Both the position numbers and the translations under genes were made by a program. From UBA4675 sp964601265 (GTDB taxonomy: Bacteria; Bacillota; Clostridia; Christensenellales; Borkfalkiaceae): a stretch of 64,000 nucleotides of DNA. Under the pieces are notes generated by a model, which made no database searches, was not told the origin of the DNA, and saw nothing but the letters and a program-made list of their open reading frames with translations. Of this stretch, positions 52,219-61,052 are shown piece by piece. Every line of letters begins with the position of its first letter. Positions within the stretch are counted from its first letter, which is position 1. The DNA is taken from assembly GCA_964601265.1 (NCBI GenBank), contig CAZRMT010000002.1:11677-75676 (forward strand). The letters are read 5' to 3'.

Positions 52219-54528
52219 TTAATCCGCAAAAGCGTTTTCGTAAACTTGTCCGTACTCTTTTACAGGAATAAAGTTTAATTCGTTTCTTATGCTTTCGGGA
52301 ATTTCTTCTATATCTTTTTCGTTTGCTTTTGGAATGATAATATTCTTAATGCCGATTTTGTAAGAAGCCAACGCTTTTTCTTTAAGTCCGCCTATAGCAA
52401 GCACTCTACCCCTTAAAGTTATTTCACCCGTCATAGAAACGTCGTTCCTTACCTTTTTACCCGATAAAGCCGACACGATAGCCGTTGCAAGCGTTATACC
52501 CGCGCTAGGTCCGTCTTTCGGCGTCGCCCCCTCGGGAACGTGAACGTGAACGTCTTTCGTTTTAAATACGCTTTCTTCTATTCCGAATTTAGCAAAATTA
52601 CTCTTTATAAACGAATAAGCCGTTTTTGCGCTTTCTTGCATAACTTCACCGAGTTTACCCGTTAGAATGAGGTCGCCCTTACCCTCCATAACGTTAACCT
52701 CGACGGATAAAGTGGTTCCGCCCACTTGCGTCCAAGCAAGCCCCGTAGCAACTCCTATTTCGCAATCTTCTTCCTTTTCGTCTTGCGAAAATTTAACGTT
52801 ACCTAAATATTTTTCAACCGCTTTTTCGTCAATCTTTTTCTTTTTAGCTTTTTTATTCAAGGAATACTCCGTCGCAACTTTTCTGCAAACGGTGGCGATG
52901 GTTCTCTCTAACGTTCTCACCCCCGCCTCTTTCGTGTATCCCTCGATAATTAAGCGTATACCCTCGTCGGTAAAGCTTATAAGCTTGTCGGTTAAACCGT
53001 TTCTTTTTATTTGTCTGGGAATTAAATAACGCTTTGCAATTTCTTCTTTTTCTTGATAAGTATAGCCAGACAAGGAAAGAACTTCCATTCTGTCCAATAA
53101 AGGTTGAGGAATGGTATCCAAACTGTTTGCCGTGGTTACAAACATAACCTTGGACAAGTCGTACGGAATTTCCAAATATCTATCTCTAAAAGTAGAATTT
53201 TGTTCGGGGTCTAAAACCTCCAACAAAGCGCTTGCGGGGTCACCCCTTAAATCGCTTGAAATCTTGTCTATTTCGTCGAGTAAGAATACGGGATTATCGC
53301 ACTTTGCCTCTTTAAGTCCGAAAATAATTCTACCGGGCATTGCGCCTATATAGGTTTTTCTATGCCCTCTTATTTCCGCCTCGTCTTTAACTCCGCCCAA
53401 ACTCATTCTAACGAATTTTCTGTTTAAAGCTCTTGCAATAGAACCCGCCACCGAAGTTTTACCAACCCCCGGAGGTCCAACCAGACAAATAATGGGTCCG
53501 TTTAACTTGCCCGTAAGCTTGTAAACCGCTAAATACTCTAAAATTCTGTCTTTTACCTTTTCTAAACCGTAATGTTCCTTTTCTAAAACTTCTTTTGCGT
53601 ACTTAACGTCGCAATCGTCGCCAACGCTATTAAACGGTAAATCTATAATCCAGTCTATATACCCTCTTAAAACGGTGTAGTCGGGAGAAGAAGGGTTCAT
53701 TTTAGACATACGGAACAATTCTTTTAATACTTTTTCCTCTATTTCTTGAGGCATATTCTTTTGTTTGATTTGTTCTTTTAGCGATTCTATTTCGTTTTCG
53801 TCGTCCCCGAGTTCACTATGGATAGCCTTTAATTGCTCTCTTAAATAGTATTCCTTTTGGCTCTTATCCATACTTTCCCTAACTTTTTCGGCTATTCTTC
53901 TCTCAACGTCGACGAATTCGTTAAGTCCTTTTAAGTGTTTAAGCAAAAGCATTAATCTATCGTATAAATCGTCGCTTTCGAGTATTTCTTGTTTTTGCTT
54001 GTCCGCCAAAGGAACGTTAGTCGTTATTACGTTAACGAAAACGTGAGTTCTGTCGGGGAAGTTTTTAAGAAATTCCGTTTTTGGACTTTTTTTCTTTTGC
54101 GTAGAAGTAAGCGTAGCGAATTCCTCGCTGACAAGTCTGCAAAGAACGTCCGTTTCCTGTGTTGGCTCTCCGCAAAACGGCAATAACGTAACGGACGCAA
54201 CAAACGCACCGTCCTCTTCTTTTACGTTTTTAATTTCAACCCTCTGCTCCGTTGCGACGATTATTCTTTTAGCGCCTTTATCCAAATTAACGGTTTCCGA
54301 TATTTTACAAAGCACGCCCGTCCTATATAAACCTTCCGACGTCGGAAATTCTTCGCTTGCGTTTTTCTGCGTTACAACGACTAAATATCCGTCTTGTTGG
54401 TTTGCTTTTTCTATCGCTTTTACCGAATTAACCCTTCCCACGTCTATCGTCGTGCGGTTATCGGGAAAAACCACTATCCCTCTCAACGCTATAAGAGGGT
54501 ATTCGTTTGCAAGTATTATCTCACCCAT
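52219..54528 (-). CDS. lon: ATP-dependent protease Lon
   Basis: The 769-residue LonA protease degrades damaged and regulatory proteins. The N-terminal substrate domain leads to Walker A GPPGVGKTS, Walker B FLLDEIDKIS and the proteolytic Ser in KDGPSAGITLA with its Lys in LKEKALASYKIG. The catalytic dyad is therefore present. AAGGAG precedes the ATG; there is no HrcA/CIRCE element upstream. Confidence 0.97.
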   Translation of the reverse strand: MGEIILANEYPLIALRGIVVFPDNRTTIDVGRVNSVKAIEKANQQDGYLVVVTQKNASEEFPTSEGLYRTGVLCKISETVNLDKGAKRIIVATEQRVEIKNVKEEDGAFVASVTLLPFCGEPTQETDVLCRLVSEEFATLTSTQKKKSPKTEFLKNFPDRTHVFVNVITTNVPLADKQKQEILESDDLYDRLMLLLKHLKGLNEFVDVERRIAEKVRESMDKSQKEYYLREQLKAIHSELGDDENEIESLKEQIKQKNMPQEIEEKVLKELFRMSKMNPSSPDYTVLRGYIDWIIDLPFNSVGDDCDVKYAKEVLEKEHYGLEKVKDRILEYLAVYKLTGKLNGPIICLVGPPGVGKTSVAGSIARALNRKFVRMSLGGVKDEAEIRGHRKTYIGAMPGRIIFGLKEAKCDNPVFLLDEIDKISSDLRGDPASALLEVLDPEQNSTFRDRYLEIPYDLSKVMFVTTANSLDTIPQPLLDRMEVLSLSGYTYQEKEEIAKRYLIPRQIKRNGLTDKLISFTDEGIRLIIEGYTKEAGVRTLERTIATVCRKVATEYSLNKKAKKKKIDEKAVEKYLGNVKFSQDEKEEDCEIGVATGLAWTQVGGTTLSVEVNVMEGKGDLILTGKLGEVMQESAKTAYSFIKSNFAKFGIEESVFKTKDVHVHVPEGATPKDGPSAGITLATAIVSALSGKKVRNDVSMTGEITLRGRVLAIGGLKEKALASYKIGIKNIIIPKANEKDIEEIPESIRNELNFIPVKEYGQVYENAFAD

Positions 54529-54595
54529 TATATTTTCTCCTTATCGTGTGTTCGTATACGATACGGTCTATTACCGTAAAAACGTTATTTCGATT

Positions 54596-54625
54596 ATTAT
54601 AACACAAGTTAACAATCGAAATCAA
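54596..54625 (-). promoter_or_regulatory. lon promoter
   Basis: TTGATT (54620-54625), an 18-base spacer and TATAAT (54596-54601) precede lon on the minus strand. Confidence 0.6.
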
Positions 54626-54647
54626 TCTAAATAACCTTCGTTTTGTA

Positions 54648-56750
54648 TTAGGTTTTACTTTTTTTAAGTTCGCTTATTTCGTCTAGCCAAATATCGGAAT
54701 ATGCGTCGCTAGGCATTCTCCAATCCCCACGGGGAGATAAAGAAACGGTGCCCACCTTTACCCCGTCGGGCACGCAAGAACGCTTAAATTGCTGATTGAA
54801 AAACCTTTTTACAAAAATTTCCAACCATTTCAGTATCGTATCGGAACTAAATTCGTCTTTAAACGTTCTCACCGCTATATTATAAATTTTCTTCGGCGAA
54901 AAACCCGTTCTTACGAAATAATACAAAAAGAAATCGTGCAAAACGTAAGGACCTACCAAGTCTTCCGTTTTTTGCTTTATATTATCGTTTTCGGCGGGTA
55001 TAAGCTCGGGGCTTACGGGCGTTAACAAAATATCCGTCAAAACGCCACAAATCTCTTTCCCGTACTTTTTGGCTTCGTATTCAACCAAATGCCTTACCAA
55101 GGTTTTAGGAACGGAACAATTAACCGAATAAGACGACATATGGTCGCCGTTATAAGTCGCCCAACCGAGCGCAAGCTCGCTTAAATCGCCCGTACCTATC
55201 ACTATACCGCCTTTTTTATTAGCTATATCGAACAACACTTGCGTACGCTCTCTCGCCTGAGAGTTTTCATAGGTTACGTCAGTCACCTTTTCGTCTTGCT
55301 CTATATCCTTAAAATGCTGTAAAACGGCGGGGCGAATATCAACTTCTTTTAACGTAACGCCCAAAAGTTCCGTTAGTTTAATCGCGTTGTTTTTCGTACG
55401 AGTAGTAGTACCGAAACAAGGCATTGTAACAGCCAAAATATCTTTGGTATCTTTTCCGCAAAGTTTAAACGCTCTTACGGTAACCAGTAGCGCCAAAGCG
55501 CTGTCTAAACCGCCCGATATGCCGATTACCGCACATTTAGGACGAATATGGTCGATTCTTCTTTTTAATGCGTAAGATTGCATATTTAAAATCAATTCCG
55601 CTCTTTTATTTAAGTTTTCTTTATCGCTCGGAATAAAAGGCGTTTTGGAATAAACCCTTTCGCTTACAAAATTTTGCGTTTGTAATTCAAACTCTACAAT
55701 CTCGCATTTAGGTATGGAAAAATCATACTTAAAGAATTTACTGCGTTCATACTCTAAATAATCTAAATCAATCTCCGCAATAGCGTCCTCACCCTTAAAC
55801 AGTTGAGTTTCCGCTAAAATTTTTCCGTTTTCGGCAACGAAATTATGTCCCGCAAACACTAAATCCGTAGTAGATTCGCCAAAACATGCGTCGCTATAAA
55901 TATAGCAACAAACGTTTTTGGACGATTGAGAAGAAATAAGTTGTTTTCTGTACTCGGCTTTTCCCACGACCTCGTTACTAGCAGATAAATTTACCGAAAT
56001 AGTCGCCCCGTTTATTGCTTGCATGGTGGACGGCGGAAACGCAACCCATAAATCTTCGCAAATTTCAACGCCGATTTTCATTGCGGGCATAAGCGAATTT
56101 TTATATATTATCTTGTTTCCGAACAAAACTTCTTCACCCAAAAATTCAACTCTTTTATTTTCGTCTGGACAAGGGCAAAAAACTCTCGTTTCATAAAATT
56201 CGTTATAGTCGGGAACGAATTTTTTTGCGTTAATACCTAAAATTTTACCATTACAAAAACAAACGGAACAGTTATATATTTTTCCTTCGAATTTTAACGG
56301 CGCACCCACGAAAAAAAGTACCGGAACTTCAAAAGAAAAAGCCTTTAATTCTTCTAGCGCCTTTACCGTTTTAGCCAATAACTCGTTTTGATAAAATAAG
56401 TCCGAAAGCGTATATCCCGTTAAAGACAATTCGGAAAACACTGCAACGCTAACACCTTGCGCAACGCAAGTTAACAATTTTTCTTTTATGCGTTTAAGAT
56501 TTTCGTTAACGCTTGCAAGTTTTATATCAAAATTTATCGCACCCACCTTTACCATACCGAAATCACAAGAAGATTTTTCGCTATCCGTAAGGCATTTTTT
56601 TATTTTTTCATAAGTTTTTAACTTCAATTCCGTTTCGCCCGATAAAATCTTGTTTAACGTTCCTAGCGGAATTTCCGTCATTTCAGCAAGCTTTTGATTG
56701 GTTATTTTTTTCTGTCTTTTTATCGTTTTTAAGTAATTTATATCAAACAT
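54648..56750 (-). CDS. nadE: Glutamine-dependent NAD synthetase with N-terminal HTH
   Basis: The 700-residue product makes NAD from deamido-NAD, ATP and glutamine. The glutaminase (nitrilase) part has Glu107 (FSELSLTGY), Lys177 (AKKFVPDY) and Cys231 (GVEICEDLW), and the synthetase part has the ATP-binding SGGLDS at 412-417 and GTGDLSELALGW. The first 60 or so residues are an XRE-like helix-turn-helix (KKITNQKLAEMTEIPLGTLNKILSG) not found in standard NadE of about 640 residues. A strong AAGGAG six bases before the ATG shows it is part of the protein. Its role, perhaps autoregulation, is inferred only. Confidence 0.93.
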   Translation of the reverse strand: MFDINYLKTIKRQKKITNQKLAEMTEIPLGTLNKILSGETELKLKTYEKIKKCLTDSEKSSCDFGMVKVGAINFDIKLASVNENLKRIKEKLLTCVAQGVSVAVFSELSLTGYTLSDLFYQNELLAKTVKALEELKAFSFEVPVLFFVGAPLKFEGKIYNCSVCFCNGKILGINAKKFVPDYNEFYETRVFCPCPDENKRVEFLGEEVLFGNKIIYKNSLMPAMKIGVEICEDLWVAFPPSTMQAINGATISVNLSASNEVVGKAEYRKQLISSQSSKNVCCYIYSDACFGESTTDLVFAGHNFVAENGKILAETQLFKGEDAIAEIDLDYLEYERSKFFKYDFSIPKCEIVEFELQTQNFVSERVYSKTPFIPSDKENLNKRAELILNMQSYALKRRIDHIRPKCAVIGISGGLDSALALLVTVRAFKLCGKDTKDILAVTMPCFGTTTRTKNNAIKLTELLGVTLKEVDIRPAVLQHFKDIEQDEKVTDVTYENSQARERTQVLFDIANKKGGIVIGTGDLSELALGWATYNGDHMSSYSVNCSVPKTLVRHLVEYEAKKYGKEICGVLTDILLTPVSPELIPAENDNIKQKTEDLVGPYVLHDFFLYYFVRTGFSPKKIYNIAVRTFKDEFSSDTILKWLEIFVKRFFNQQFKRSCVPDGVKVGTVSLSPRGDWRMPSDAYSDIWLDEISELKKSKT

Positions 56751-56810
56751 ATCGGCTCCTTGAATAATATTTTACCAAATTAGATAAATTTTCTCAACTG
56801 TTTTTACAAG

Positions 56811-56833
56811 AAAAAACACTGTTTTACACAGCG
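56811..56833 (-). terminator. Terminator of the polysaccharide operon
   Basis: CGCTGT/ACAGTG (minus strand; 56817-56822 with 56828-56833, one G-U) forms a stem with loop GTAAA and a T6 run, just beyond the 56841 stop. Confidence 0.7.
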
Positions 56834-56840
56834 CTTTTCT

Positions 56841-57968
56841 TTATTTTATTCCGTAAACGTCTTTTAAAACAATAGGCGTATAACTTTGAATGATTTTTAC
56901 GACTTTTGACGAACAATCTTCGGTGTACGTCGGAACGTCCAACCCCGTTTCACCGTTGTCCCACATAGAAATTGCGGTTTCGACGGCTTGCAAAACGCTT
57001 TCCGTTTTTATCCCCGCAAGTACGAAACAACCTTTATCTAACGCTTCCGGTCGCTCGGTAGAAGTTCTTATGCAAACCGCAGGGAAAGAATGGAAAAACG
57101 CACTTTCCTCAGGCAACGTTCCGCTATCCGATACGACGCATAAAGCGTTCGTTTGCAATTTATTGTAATCGGAAAAACCAAACGGCTTTAAACTTTTTAC
57201 AAGCGGATTAAACTTAAAATTTCGCTTCTCGATAAACTTTTTACTTCTAGGGTGCGTTGAATAAATAACGGGCACGTTGTACTTTTCGGCTAATGCGTTT
57301 ATCGAATTCATAAGCGATAAAAAGTTTTCTTCCGCGTCGATATTTTCCTCTCTATGCGCCGATAAAAGAATATATTTACCCTTTTCAAGACCAAGCCTAG
57401 ACAAAACGTCGCTTTTTTCTATTTTTTCTAAATTAGCTCTTAAAACTTCCGCCATCGGCGAACCCGTTACAAACGTTCTTTGTTTAGGTCTGCCCTCGCT
57501 TGCTAAATATCTTCTCGCATGTTCGCTGTAACAAAGATTAACGTCACTTATATGGTCGACTATTTTTCGGTTGGTTTCTTCGGGTAGATTTTCATCGAAA
57601 CAACGATTGCCGGCCTCCATATGAAACACGGGAATATGCAATCTCTTGGCGCATATTGCAGACAAACAAGAATTAGTATCGCCTAGCACCAAAACCGCAT
57701 CGGGTTTTTCCTTTTGCATAAGTTCGTAGGATTTCGCCAACACGTTCCCCATTGTCTGTCCTAAATTATCTCCGACTACGTTAAGATAAACGTCTGGCTC
57801 ACGAAGTGATAAATCTTCAAAGAAAATTTTATTTAATTCGTAATCGTAATTTTGCCCCGTATGAACCAAAATTTGGTCGAAATATTTATCGCATTTTTTG
57901 ATAGTTTCCGACAACCTTATAATTTCGGGACGAGTGCCTATTATCGTCATCAATTTTAATTTCGACAT
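56841..57968 (-). CDS. UDP-HexNAc 2-epimerase, FnlC/CapG-like
   Basis: The 375-residue non-hydrolysing 2-epimerase has GTRPEIIRLSETI, LVHTGQNYDYELNKIFFEDL, VLGDTNSCLSAICAKR, HMEAGNRCFDENLPEETNRK and SDSGTLPEESAF. The HTGQNYDYELN form resembles FnlC/CapG, which epimerises UDP-talosamine- or fucosamine-type precursors in UDP-L-FucNAc synthesis. WecB-like UDP-GlcNAc/ManNAc interconversion is an alternative. It follows the FnlA/CapE-like dehydratase, although the FnlB/CapF reductase is not here. Confidence 0.85.
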   Translation of the reverse strand: MSKLKLMTIIGTRPEIIRLSETIKKCDKYFDQILVHTGQNYDYELNKIFFEDLSLREPDVYLNVVGDNLGQTMGNVLAKSYELMQKEKPDAVLVLGDTNSCLSAICAKRLHIPVFHMEAGNRCFDENLPEETNRKIVDHISDVNLCYSEHARRYLASEGRPKQRTFVTGSPMAEVLRANLEKIEKSDVLSRLGLEKGKYILLSAHREENIDAEENFLSLMNSINALAEKYNVPVIYSTHPRSKKFIEKRNFKFNPLVKSLKPFGFSDYNKLQTNALCVVSDSGTLPEESAFFHSFPAVCIRTSTERPEALDKGCFVLAGIKTESVLQAVETAISMWDNGETGLDVPTYTEDCSSKVVKIIQSYTPIVLKDVYGIK

Positions 57969-57976
57969 ATCGCTCC

Positions 57977-59023
57977 TTATAACAGCCCTTGTTTTTTTAA
58001 TTCTTCTTGAACGTATTCCAGCGTAAGCAATTTTTCTTTTACTTGTTCAACGTTCATTCTAACGGTATTGTTGGAATTAAATTCCGTTAAAGTCGCCCGT
58101 TTAACGTTACCCTCCGTAAAATACTTATCGTAATTAAGCGTACGCTTATCGGAAGGAACTCTATAAAAATTACCCATATCTTCCGCTTTCGAACACTCTT
58201 CGTTTGTAAGTAACGTTTCATACATCTTTTCGCCGTGCCTTACGCCTATTACTTTTATGGGGTTATCCGCATGGAACAACTCTTTCACCGCTCGTGCAAG
58301 GTCGCCGATAGTACAAGCCGGTGCTTTTTGCACCAAAATATCTCCCGTTTCGGCGTTTTCAAAAGCAAACAGCACCAAGTCTACCGCTTCTTCCAAACTC
58401 ATAATAAACCTAGTCATCTCGGGCGCAGTAACCGTTAAAGGAAGTCCCGCTTTTATCTGGTCGATAAACAACGGAATAACGCTCCCTCTAGAACAACAAA
58501 CGTTGCCGTACCTCGTTCCGCAAATAAGCGTTTTATCGGGCGAAACGGTACGTGATTTTGCTACGAACACTTTTTCCATCATGGCTTTTGATATTCCCAT
58601 GGCGTTTATCGGATATGCGGCTTTATCGGTTGAAAGACAAACGACTTTTTTAACTCCGCATTCTATACACGCCGTGAGCGTGTTATCGGTACCCAAAACG
58701 TTGGTTTTTACCGCCTCTAACGGAAAAAACTCGCAAGAGGGAACTTGTTTTAACGCAGCCGCGTTAAACACGTAATCAACGCCGTATAACGCCTCTTTTA
58801 TAGACTGTAAATTCCTTACGTCGCCTATATAAAATTTTAGCTTATTGCAATGCTCGGGATACGTCGCTTGATACAAATGACGCATATCGTCTTGTTTTTT
58901 TTCGTCCCTCGAAAAAATCCTTATTTCCTTAATGTCGGTCGTTAAAAATCTTTTCAAAACGGCATTACCGAACGAACCCGTTCCTCCCGTAATTAGCAAC
59001 GTTTTATCTTTGAATATACTCAT
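57977..59023 (-). CDS. UDP-GlcNAc 4,6-dehydratase/5-epimerase, CapE/FnlA-like
   Basis: The 348-residue extended SDR has TGGTGSFGNAVLKRFL, FSRDEKKQDDMRHLY, VDYVFNAAALKQVPSCE and STDKAAYPINAMGISKAMMEK. The Tyr of the usual YxxxK is Met, as in inverting dehydratases of this group. It would start a UDP-FucNAc-type pathway. AGGAG precedes the ATG; it starts 12 bases after the membrane dehydratase gene. Confidence 0.9.
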   Translation of the reverse strand: MSIFKDKTLLITGGTGSFGNAVLKRFLTTDIKEIRIFSRDEKKQDDMRHLYQATYPEHCNKLKFYIGDVRNLQSIKEALYGVDYVFNAAALKQVPSCEFFPLEAVKTNVLGTDNTLTACIECGVKKVVCLSTDKAAYPINAMGISKAMMEKVFVAKSRTVSPDKTLICGTRYGNVCCSRGSVIPLFIDQIKAGLPLTVTAPEMTRFIMSLEEAVDLVLFAFENAETGDILVQKAPACTIGDLARAVKELFHADNPIKVIGVRHGEKMYETLLTNEECSKAEDMGNFYRVPSDKRTLNYDKYFTEGNVKRATLTEFNSNNTVRMNVEQVKEKLLTLEYVQEELKKQGLL

Positions 59024-59035
59024 TTAACTCCTCTC

Positions 59036-60868
59036 CTATTCGGCAAATTTATAAGTTGTAACTATTTCGGCTATCTTCCGTTTTATTTCCTCGTCCTCTT
59101 TATACGAGTCGTCAATCAACGCTTTAAGCTGTTTACTAAACTGTTCTTCGTTAAAAATAAGCGGATGCCCTATGCTTATCAATTCGTTTTCGGTTTTTTG
59201 CAACCCCTCTTCATCCATAAGCCTTTCTTCGTAAAGCTTTTCTCCCGGACGAAGCCCTATTATCTTTATGGGAATTTCTTTGTTCGGTTCATACCCGCTT
59301 AACTTAATAAGCTTTTCAGCCATATCGTAAATTTTAACGGGCTCGCCCATATCGAGAACAAAAATTTCTCCGCCTTTTGCATAAACGCCCGCCTGCAACA
59401 CCAAACTCACAGCCTCGGGAATGGTCATAAAATAACGCGTTATATCCTTACTCGTAACGGTAACAGGTCCGCCCGAAGCGATTTGCGACTTAAAAAGCGG
59501 AATAACCGAACCGCTAGAACCCAGCACGTTACCGAACCTCACCGCAACAAACTCGGTTTTAGAGCGTCTTGCAAATGTTTGAATGACCATTTCGCATATA
59601 CGTTTCGTCGCCCCCATAACGTTTGTCGGGTTAACGGCTTTGTCGGTAGAGATAAGCAAAAATCTATCCACACCGTATTTGTCCGACACTTTTGCGACGT
59701 TATACGTTCCCAAAACGTTATTTTTTACGGCTTCGTTGGGACTATCTTCCATTAACGGAACGTGTTTATGCGCAGCCGCATGAAATACAAGCTTAGGTTG
59801 ATATTTTTCAAAAACGCTTTCAAGCCTGCCTTCATCCCTAACGCTTCCTATTAAAACCACCAAATCCAGCTCCGGATATTTTAGCCTAAGTTCTTGCTGT
59901 AAATCGTAAACCCCGTTTTCGCTAACGTCGAATATTATTAGTTGTTTAGGATTAAAACCCGCTAATTGTCTACAAAGCTCGGAACCTATAGAACCGCCAC
60001 CGCCCGTAACCAAAACCACCTTATTTTCGACGTATACGGCGACTTTCTCCGCATCGCACACTATTTGTTCCCTTCCGAGCAAGTCCCTTAAATCAACCTC
60101 TTGAACTTGCGTTAAAGACACCTTTCCGCTTAAAAACTGATAAAGTCCGGGAACCTGTTTTACAACGCATTTCGTTTCAACGCATTTTTCGTAAATACCC
60201 GCCAGCTTCTTTTTAGATAAAGAAGGAATAGCGATTATAATCATTTCTATTCTGTATTTTTCAACGATTTTTTTGAGTTCGTCGGTATTGCCGACAACCT
60301 TTACTCCTTCTACCCTAACCCTTTTTTTCGATTTATCGTCGTCAACGATACAGACGGGGTTCATATTGATTTTATCGGTTGAAAAAATTTCTTGCAACAA
60401 AATACTGCAAGCGCCTCCCGCTCCGACTATAAGCGTCCTCGTGGAAGAGTTTTTATATTTTAAGTAGTTAAGGTGTAATACCAGTCTTTTAAAATAAAAC
60501 CCGAAAAGGAATAAAATACTATACGCAAGATAAGTTACAAGGCACCAAGCAAATTTTACGCCTTTTAAGAAAATAACTTTATAAACAATCGAACAAGCGA
60601 GCATAATTAAAATTATAGAAACAAACCTTAAAAATTCGCCTATCCCAACCCTTCTTAAATCGTACGACATTACGTCGAACAAAAACAATAGCGCCACGAG
60701 TAGAAATTCGCTTAAAAGCGTTAAAGTTCCGACGTTAAAGTAAAATTCCTTAAAGTCGTACACGCCTTGAACGGAATATAAAGCAAAGTACGAGCATAAC
60801 GCCAAAGTTATACCCGTATACAACAATATGCAAATAGATTTAATAGCTTTGTTAGAATACCACTTCAT
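59036..60868 (-). CDS. Membrane-bound nucleotide-sugar 4,6-dehydratase, PglF/WbpM/CapD-like
   Basis: The 610-residue protein has four N-terminal transmembrane segments, a Rossmann-like domain (LIVGAGGACSILLQEI; VCIVDDDKSKKRVRVEGV) and an SDR dehydratase domain (TGGGGSIGSELCRQL; HAAAHKHVPLMEDSPNEAV; STDKAVNPTNVMGATKR; VRFGNVLGSSGSVIPLF; LRPGEKLYEE). It probably makes UDP-4-keto-6-deoxy-HexNAc for a diacetylated or other modified surface sugar. A near-consensus promoter lies at 60887-60915. Confidence 0.92.
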   Translation of the reverse strand: MKWYSNKAIKSICILLYTGITLALCSYFALYSVQGVYDFKEFYFNVGTLTLLSEFLLVALLFLFDVMSYDLRRVGIGEFLRFVSIILIMLACSIVYKVIFLKGVKFAWCLVTYLAYSILFLFGFYFKRLVLHLNYLKYKNSSTRTLIVGAGGACSILLQEIFSTDKINMNPVCIVDDDKSKKRVRVEGVKVVGNTDELKKIVEKYRIEMIIIAIPSLSKKKLAGIYEKCVETKCVVKQVPGLYQFLSGKVSLTQVQEVDLRDLLGREQIVCDAEKVAVYVENKVVLVTGGGGSIGSELCRQLAGFNPKQLIIFDVSENGVYDLQQELRLKYPELDLVVLIGSVRDEGRLESVFEKYQPKLVFHAAAHKHVPLMEDSPNEAVKNNVLGTYNVAKVSDKYGVDRFLLISTDKAVNPTNVMGATKRICEMVIQTFARRSKTEFVAVRFGNVLGSSGSVIPLFKSQIASGGPVTVTSKDITRYFMTIPEAVSLVLQAGVYAKGGEIFVLDMGEPVKIYDMAEKLIKLSGYEPNKEIPIKIIGLRPGEKLYEERLMDEEGLQKTENELISIGHPLIFNEEQFSKQLKALIDDSYKEDEEIKRKIAEIVTTYKFAE

Positions 60869-60886
60869 CTTAACCTTCCGTATTAA

Positions 60887-60915
60887 AGTATAACTTTTTT
60901 GTCTTATTTTGTCAA
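60887..60915 (-). promoter_or_regulatory. Promoter of the polysaccharide operon
   Basis: TTGACA (60910-60915), a 17-base spacer and TATACT (60887-60892) lie on the minus strand upstream of the 60868 start. Confidence 0.85.
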
Positions 60916-60997
60916 TGCTCTTTTTAGATTTTAATCAATTACCGAACGCTTTTATTGCTTTTTACCGTTATTAACCATTATTTACTTTGGTTTTGTA

Positions 60998-61026
60998 TTG
61001 CCTTTCGCTTGTTTTTATGGTAAAAT
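60998..61026 (+). promoter_or_regulatory. Promoter of the YfhO-like gene
   Basis: TTGCCT (60998-61003), a 17-base spacer and TAAAAT (61021-61026) precede the ATG at 61053, which has a GAGG site. Confidence 0.65.
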
Positions 61027-61052
61027 AAGTAAAAAAATCAACGAGGTTTTTT

